NCBI GenBank assembly: GCA_964521025.1
Contig: CAZFPK010000090.1
Location: forward strand, 1 to 6,781
Direction: 5' to 3'
Length of the DNA: 6,781 nt
Source: DRTC01 sp964521025
GTDB taxonomy: Bacteria > Cloacimonadota > Cloacimonadia > Cloacimonadales > TCS61
Position 1 is the stretch's first letter, and every line of letters begins with the position of its first letter. This document shows positions 4,661 to 6,781 of this stretch, piece after piece. Below the pieces are notes generated by a model. It was not told the origin of the DNA and ran no database searches. It saw only the letters and a program-made list of their open reading frames with translations. Both the position numbers and the translations under genes were made by a program.

Positions 4661-5368
4661 TTAAAATTCCGGAAATTTCGGCATTCCCTCATATTCGACA
4701 ACATTTTCCGGTTTCCCAAAAAAATAAAAACTGAAATTCATGTGATCTCGCTCATCCAAACCGATACGCCTGAAAACATCCGCCCAATTCGCAAATTTAC
4801 CGTATTCTTCTATCTTCTTAGTTTTAACGGTTTGTTCTTCCCATTCCGGATGCTCTTCCACGAACTTTGCATAAACATGTTCTGCATGGTCTTCAAATTC
4901 CGCATTAAATAAAAATGCTCGTGAAATGTTAAAAATTGCCAACACCCGGGAAAACAAAATATATGAACACACAACAATTGCCGGAATCGGCTGCTGCAAA
5001 TACCATTCTTCTTTCTGCTTATCTTCTTTCATTTTTTCATCGATGACAATTAAATGCCAATATTCATTATCCTGAGCTCCTCGTGCCCATTCCATTATTT
5101 TTTTTGCTCTCTTAACAATTCTCTTTTTTTTATAGAACAATGTCAACCTGGAGTATTGCCTGATTTCCCAGGCTCGATAAGGAATGCTTGCCAATGTTTC
5201 TATTAATTTAACTTTGGATAATGTGATCTTCTTACCGGTCAGGAAATCCATCAAAGCAAAGAAAATGCGAGCTGCCGACGAATATTGATAACGCGGTCGT
5301 CCCATCGATGCGATCTGTTCTTTTTTCAGATCTATACTCGTATTCGGTTTAATTTTTTTGTTCCCCAT
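4661..5368 (-). CDS. Alternative-oxidase-like membrane diiron protein
   Basis: Encodes 235 residues. I place it in the AOX/PTOX superfamily from its diiron pattern: E57 (LIETLAS, matching the LET motif), E102 and H105 (DNEYWHL, matching NERMHL), E159 (FEDHAEHVY, matching LEEEA of AOX and VESHA of PTOX), and E206 with H209 (LDERDH, matching RADEAHH). Y166, seven residues after E159, fits the essential tyrosine of trypanosome AOX (Y220). A hydrophobic stretch at about 128-155 suits the monotopic membrane helices of the family. Known members oxidise quinol and reduce O2 to water. The start at 5368 has AGGAGGG just upstream and overlaps the end of mutM by 37 nt, so translation is probably coupled. 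The protein is divergent, so substrate and quinol use are inferred. A different carboxylate-diiron hydroxylase is the main alternative. Confidence 0.75.
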   Translation of the reverse strand: MGNKKIKPNTSIDLKKEQIASMGRPRYQYSSAARIFFALMDFLTGKKITLSKVKLIETLASIPYRAWEIRQYSRLTLFYKKKRIVKRAKKIMEWARGAQDNEYWHLIVIDEKMKEDKQKEEWYLQQPIPAIVVCSYILFSRVLAIFNISRAFLFNAEFEDHAEHVYAKFVEEHPEWEEQTVKTKKIEEYGKFANWADVFRRIGLDERDHMNFSFYFFGKPENVVEYEGMPKFPEF

Positions 5369-6177
5369 TTACCCTCCTGTTTCTGACACTTTTCACAGAA
5401 ATAAGTCGTTCTGCCTGCCTGTTTTATTTTCGTTATTTGATGACCCGAAGGACATTTTTCTTTTTGATAAACCTGCAGGAAATTTTGGAATTCCCCGCTT
5501 TTATTATCGACATTCCGAAAATCGGAAATGGAAGTTCCGTTATATTTGATCGCTTCTGCAAGAACTTCTTTTGTCTCTTTGACGATCATTTTTAATTTTT
5601 TCAAAGAAAGTCTGTTTCCGTATATTTGTGGAGAAATTTTTGCTCGATAAAGGATCTCACAAGCATAAATATTCCCCAAACCGGCAACAATACTTTGATT
5701 TAAAAGAAGATTTTTGACAGGAGATTTGCGACTCTTGAATTTGTTTTTTAAATAATCGGCAGTAAATCCATCCGCAAGAGGTTCGACTCCCAATTTTTCC
5801 AGAGATTTGATTTTCTCATCTTTTTTATAAATTTGAATTTTTCCAAAAGTCCGCGTATCATCGAAAATCAGTTTTGTCTTATCTTCAAAAATAAAAGAAG
5901 CTCTTTCGTGAGCAGACTTTTTTTCCAGAGATGTCTCGAATATCAGTTTGCCGGTCATCCTTAAATGGATAACAAATTTGAATTCATTCGAAGTTTCCAA
6001 TATTATGAATTTTCCTCTCCTGGAAATAACCGAGATCGTACCAAATTCACAAACCGGATCTTTCACAAAATTCTGGAGCGTTCCTTTTCTTTCCTCGAAA
6101 ACGGACATGATCTTTTTATGCAGGATCTTGTTATTTAAACCAGTTACAATAGTTTGGACTTCAGGTAATTCAGGCAT
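5332..6177 (-). CDS. Formamidopyrimidine-DNA glycosylase (Fpg/MutM)
   Basis: Encodes 281 residues, a base-excision enzyme that removes 8-oxoguanine and ring-opened purines and nicks the abasic site. The N-terminus is MPELPEVQ, giving the catalytic P2 and E3. K56 (RRGKF) and the lesion-recognition residues M74, R109 and F111 (HLRMTG; DDTRTFG) are in place, as is N169 (GLGNIYA). The C-terminal zinc finger has R256 in AGRTTYFC and ligands C261 and C264. However, the first pair is C242-x3-H246 (KCPSGHQ) rather than C-x2-C, suggesting a Cys3His zinc site. About 17 residues follow the last cysteine, more than usual, and this tail overlaps the start of the next gene. The start is 3 nt after the perR stop with GAGG inside the perR end. 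Co-transcription with perR fits repair of oxidised guanine. Confidence 0.96.
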   Translation of the reverse strand: MPELPEVQTIVTGLNNKILHKKIMSVFEERKGTLQNFVKDPVCEFGTISVISRRGKFIILETSNEFKFVIHLRMTGKLIFETSLEKKSAHERASFIFEDKTKLIFDDTRTFGKIQIYKKDEKIKSLEKLGVEPLADGFTADYLKNKFKSRKSPVKNLLLNQSIVAGLGNIYACEILYRAKISPQIYGNRLSLKKLKMIVKETKEVLAEAIKYNGTSISDFRNVDNKSGEFQNFLQVYQKEKCPSGHQITKIKQAGRTTYFCEKCQKQEGKWGTKKLNRIRV

Positions 6178-6180
6178 TTC

Positions 6181-6594
6181 TTATTCCTCGTTCTCGCGGC
6201 AATTCTTACAGATCCCTTTCAAGTTTATATGGTGTTCGGTAACTTTATGACCGTCGATTTCCTGACCATGCAGATTACCATAAGTCTTTGAAATATCATA
6301 AATCTTTCCGCAATTTATACATTTGAAATGAATATGAGGTTCCGTATTATATTCGTAGCGCACTTCATTTTCAAATAATGATAATTCCGTTAAAATTCCT
6401 TTTTCCACAAAAGCCTTGAGTGTATTATAAATTGTAGTTTTGGACAAAGTTGGAATTTCTTTTATAAGAGATTTATAGATCATATCTGCTGTTGGATGAG
6501 TTTTATAATTATGAAGATATTCCAGTATCTTGATCCTCTGCAGAGAAGGAGCAATTTCATGCTCTTTTAAAACCCGGATAAAATCGATCATCAT
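6181..6594 (-). CDS. PerR-type Fur-family peroxide-sensing repressor
   Basis: Encodes 137 residues. The N-terminal winged helix (about 1-80) includes HPTAD and the recognition helix LSKTTIYNTLKAF (50-62). The C-terminal dimerisation domain has the structural zinc site C92-x2-C95 and C129-x2-C132. Regulatory metal ligands of Bacillus subtilis PerR map to H33, E81, H87, H89 and D100. The aspartate at D100 (PerR D104), rather than the glutamate of Fur, is the residue linked to H2O2 sensitivity. E81 replaces PerR D85, a conservative change. With iron bound the protein represses; peroxide oxidises the histidines and releases DNA. Start: first of two adjacent ATGs, with AGGTG four bases before it; the second ATG (6591) is possible. 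It leads the operon with mutM and the oxidase-like gene and has a Per-box-like operator upstream, so it is probably autoregulated. Confidence 0.93.
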   Translation of the reverse strand: MMIDFIRVLKEHEIAPSLQRIKILEYLHNYKTHPTADMIYKSLIKEIPTLSKTTIYNTLKAFVEKGILTELSLFENEVRYEYNTEPHIHFKCINCGKIYDISKTYGNLHGQEIDGHKVTEHHINLKGICKNCRENEE

Positions 6595-6601
6595 TCCACC
6601 T

Positions 6602-6633
6602 TTGTTACAAATTCATTTTTGTAACAATTACAA
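6602..6633. promoter_or_regulatory. Per-box-like operator upstream of perR
   Basis: TTGTAACAATTACAA (6619-6633) is a 7-1-7 inverted repeat with one mismatch between its arms and agrees with the Per box TTATAATnATTATAA at 11 of the 14 defined positions. A second arm precedes it: TTGTTACAAA (6602-6611) and TTTGTAACAA (6618-6627) form a perfect 10-bp inverted repeat with a 6-bp spacer, sharing the TTGTAACAA block. The operator ends about 8 nt from the perR start codon and covers the probable -10 region, a position suited to autorepression. It is the only good match I found in the window. Confidence 0.75.
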
Positions 6634-6659
6634 AGTAGTATTAATTTCCGGAAAAGCAA
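6632..6659 (-). promoter_or_regulatory. Possible perR promoter
   Basis: On the minus strand TTGCTT (6659-6654) and TACTTT (6637-6632) are separated by 16 bp and could serve as -35 and -10 boxes. The -10 box abuts the Per-box-like repeat, which would let PerR block RNA polymerase. Both hexamers are imperfect and the region is A+T-rich, so this is tentative. Confidence 0.35.
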
Positions 6660-6781
6660 ATTTTTTTTTGAACTAACTAAATTTCTAAAAAACAGGAAAT
6701 TTAAGAAGACTTGATCAAATTAATTTTTAACCCATCTTTACCATTTTTCATAAAAAGATAGCGTCCCTAAAGGCTTCAGTC
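6660..6781. other. Gene-free right edge
   Basis: No coding region can be supported here. An 8-bp inverted repeat, TAAATTTC (6678-6685) with GAAATTTA (6696-6703), has a 10-nt loop but no T-run after it in a useful position. TTGATCAA at 6711-6718 is a perfect 8-bp palindrome. The last 20 bases (GTCCCTAAAGGCTTCAGTC region) look like one arm of a palindromic repeat cut by the window edge. It probably forms the upstream boundary of the perR operon. Confidence 0.3.

Noticed and set aside
6690..6750. Short minus-strand frame beginning MKNGKDGLK near the right edge
   Set aside because: It has only about 16 codons, no ribosome-binding site and no recognisable similarity, so it is treated as non-coding.
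1..6781. CRISPR array, transposase or phage genes
   Set aside because: No regularly spaced direct repeats with unique spacers were found, and no open frame has transposase, integrase or phage motifs.

Overview
The window is an A+T-rich stretch of bacterial DNA in which every convincing gene lies on the minus strand. Read in the direction of transcription (high to low coordinates) the order is: PerR/Fur-family regulator, MutM (Fpg) DNA glycosylase, an alternative-oxidase-like membrane diiron protein, a flavodiiron protein, desulfoferrodoxin (superoxide reductase), a rubrerythrin-like ferritin-fold protein without rubredoxin, a 59-residue winged-helix protein, a 'reverse' rubrerythrin (rubredoxin domain first), a classical rubrerythrin (rubredoxin domain last) and a short rubredoxin. 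This is an oxygen and peroxide defence island of the kind carried by anaerobes, which use non-haem iron reductases rather than catalase and superoxide dismutase. The A+T-rich, strongly purine-biased coding strand, near-consensus Shine-Dalgarno sites about 4-8 nt from ATG, and short palindromic intergenic repeats fit an uncultured anaerobic Gram-negative lineage such as Cloacimonadota, but that placement is only a guess and no taxonomic marker gene is present.

Layout. Positions 1-277 hold no gene: there is a nested inverted-repeat region (24-130) that could fold as RNA, and a hairpin with a plus-strand T-run (234-269) next to the rubredoxin stop. Positions 278-3334 carry six of the electron-transfer and scavenging genes, separated by intergenic gaps of 85-198 nt containing hairpins and repeats. 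One of these hairpins, directly after the reverse rubrerythrin, is a 15-bp terminator-like stem. Positions 3407-4570 encode the flavodiiron protein. Positions 4661-6594 are a tight three-gene unit (perR 3 nt from mutM; mutM overlapping the oxidase-like gene by 37 nt) preceded by an inverted-repeat operator that closely resembles a Per box.

How the parts fit together. Rubredoxin is the probable electron carrier to the flavodiiron protein (O2 to water), the rubrerythrins (H2O2 to water) and the superoxide reductase (superoxide to H2O2). PerR would sense peroxide and release its own promoter, bringing up repair of oxidised guanine (MutM) and the oxidase-like protein. No NAD(P)H:rubredoxin oxidoreductase is present, so the electron input must be encoded elsewhere.

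The most unusual item is the alternative-oxidase-like gene. All six diiron ligands of the AOX/PTOX family and the catalytic tyrosine can be placed, yet the protein is divergent and sits in a PerR operon of an apparent anaerobe. It may be a membrane quinol oxidase used for O2 detoxification. Other points of interest are an altered zinc finger in MutM, an unexplained small winged-helix gene between rubrerythrin genes, plus-strand terminators without plus-strand genes, and several inverted-repeat families in the intergenic spaces.
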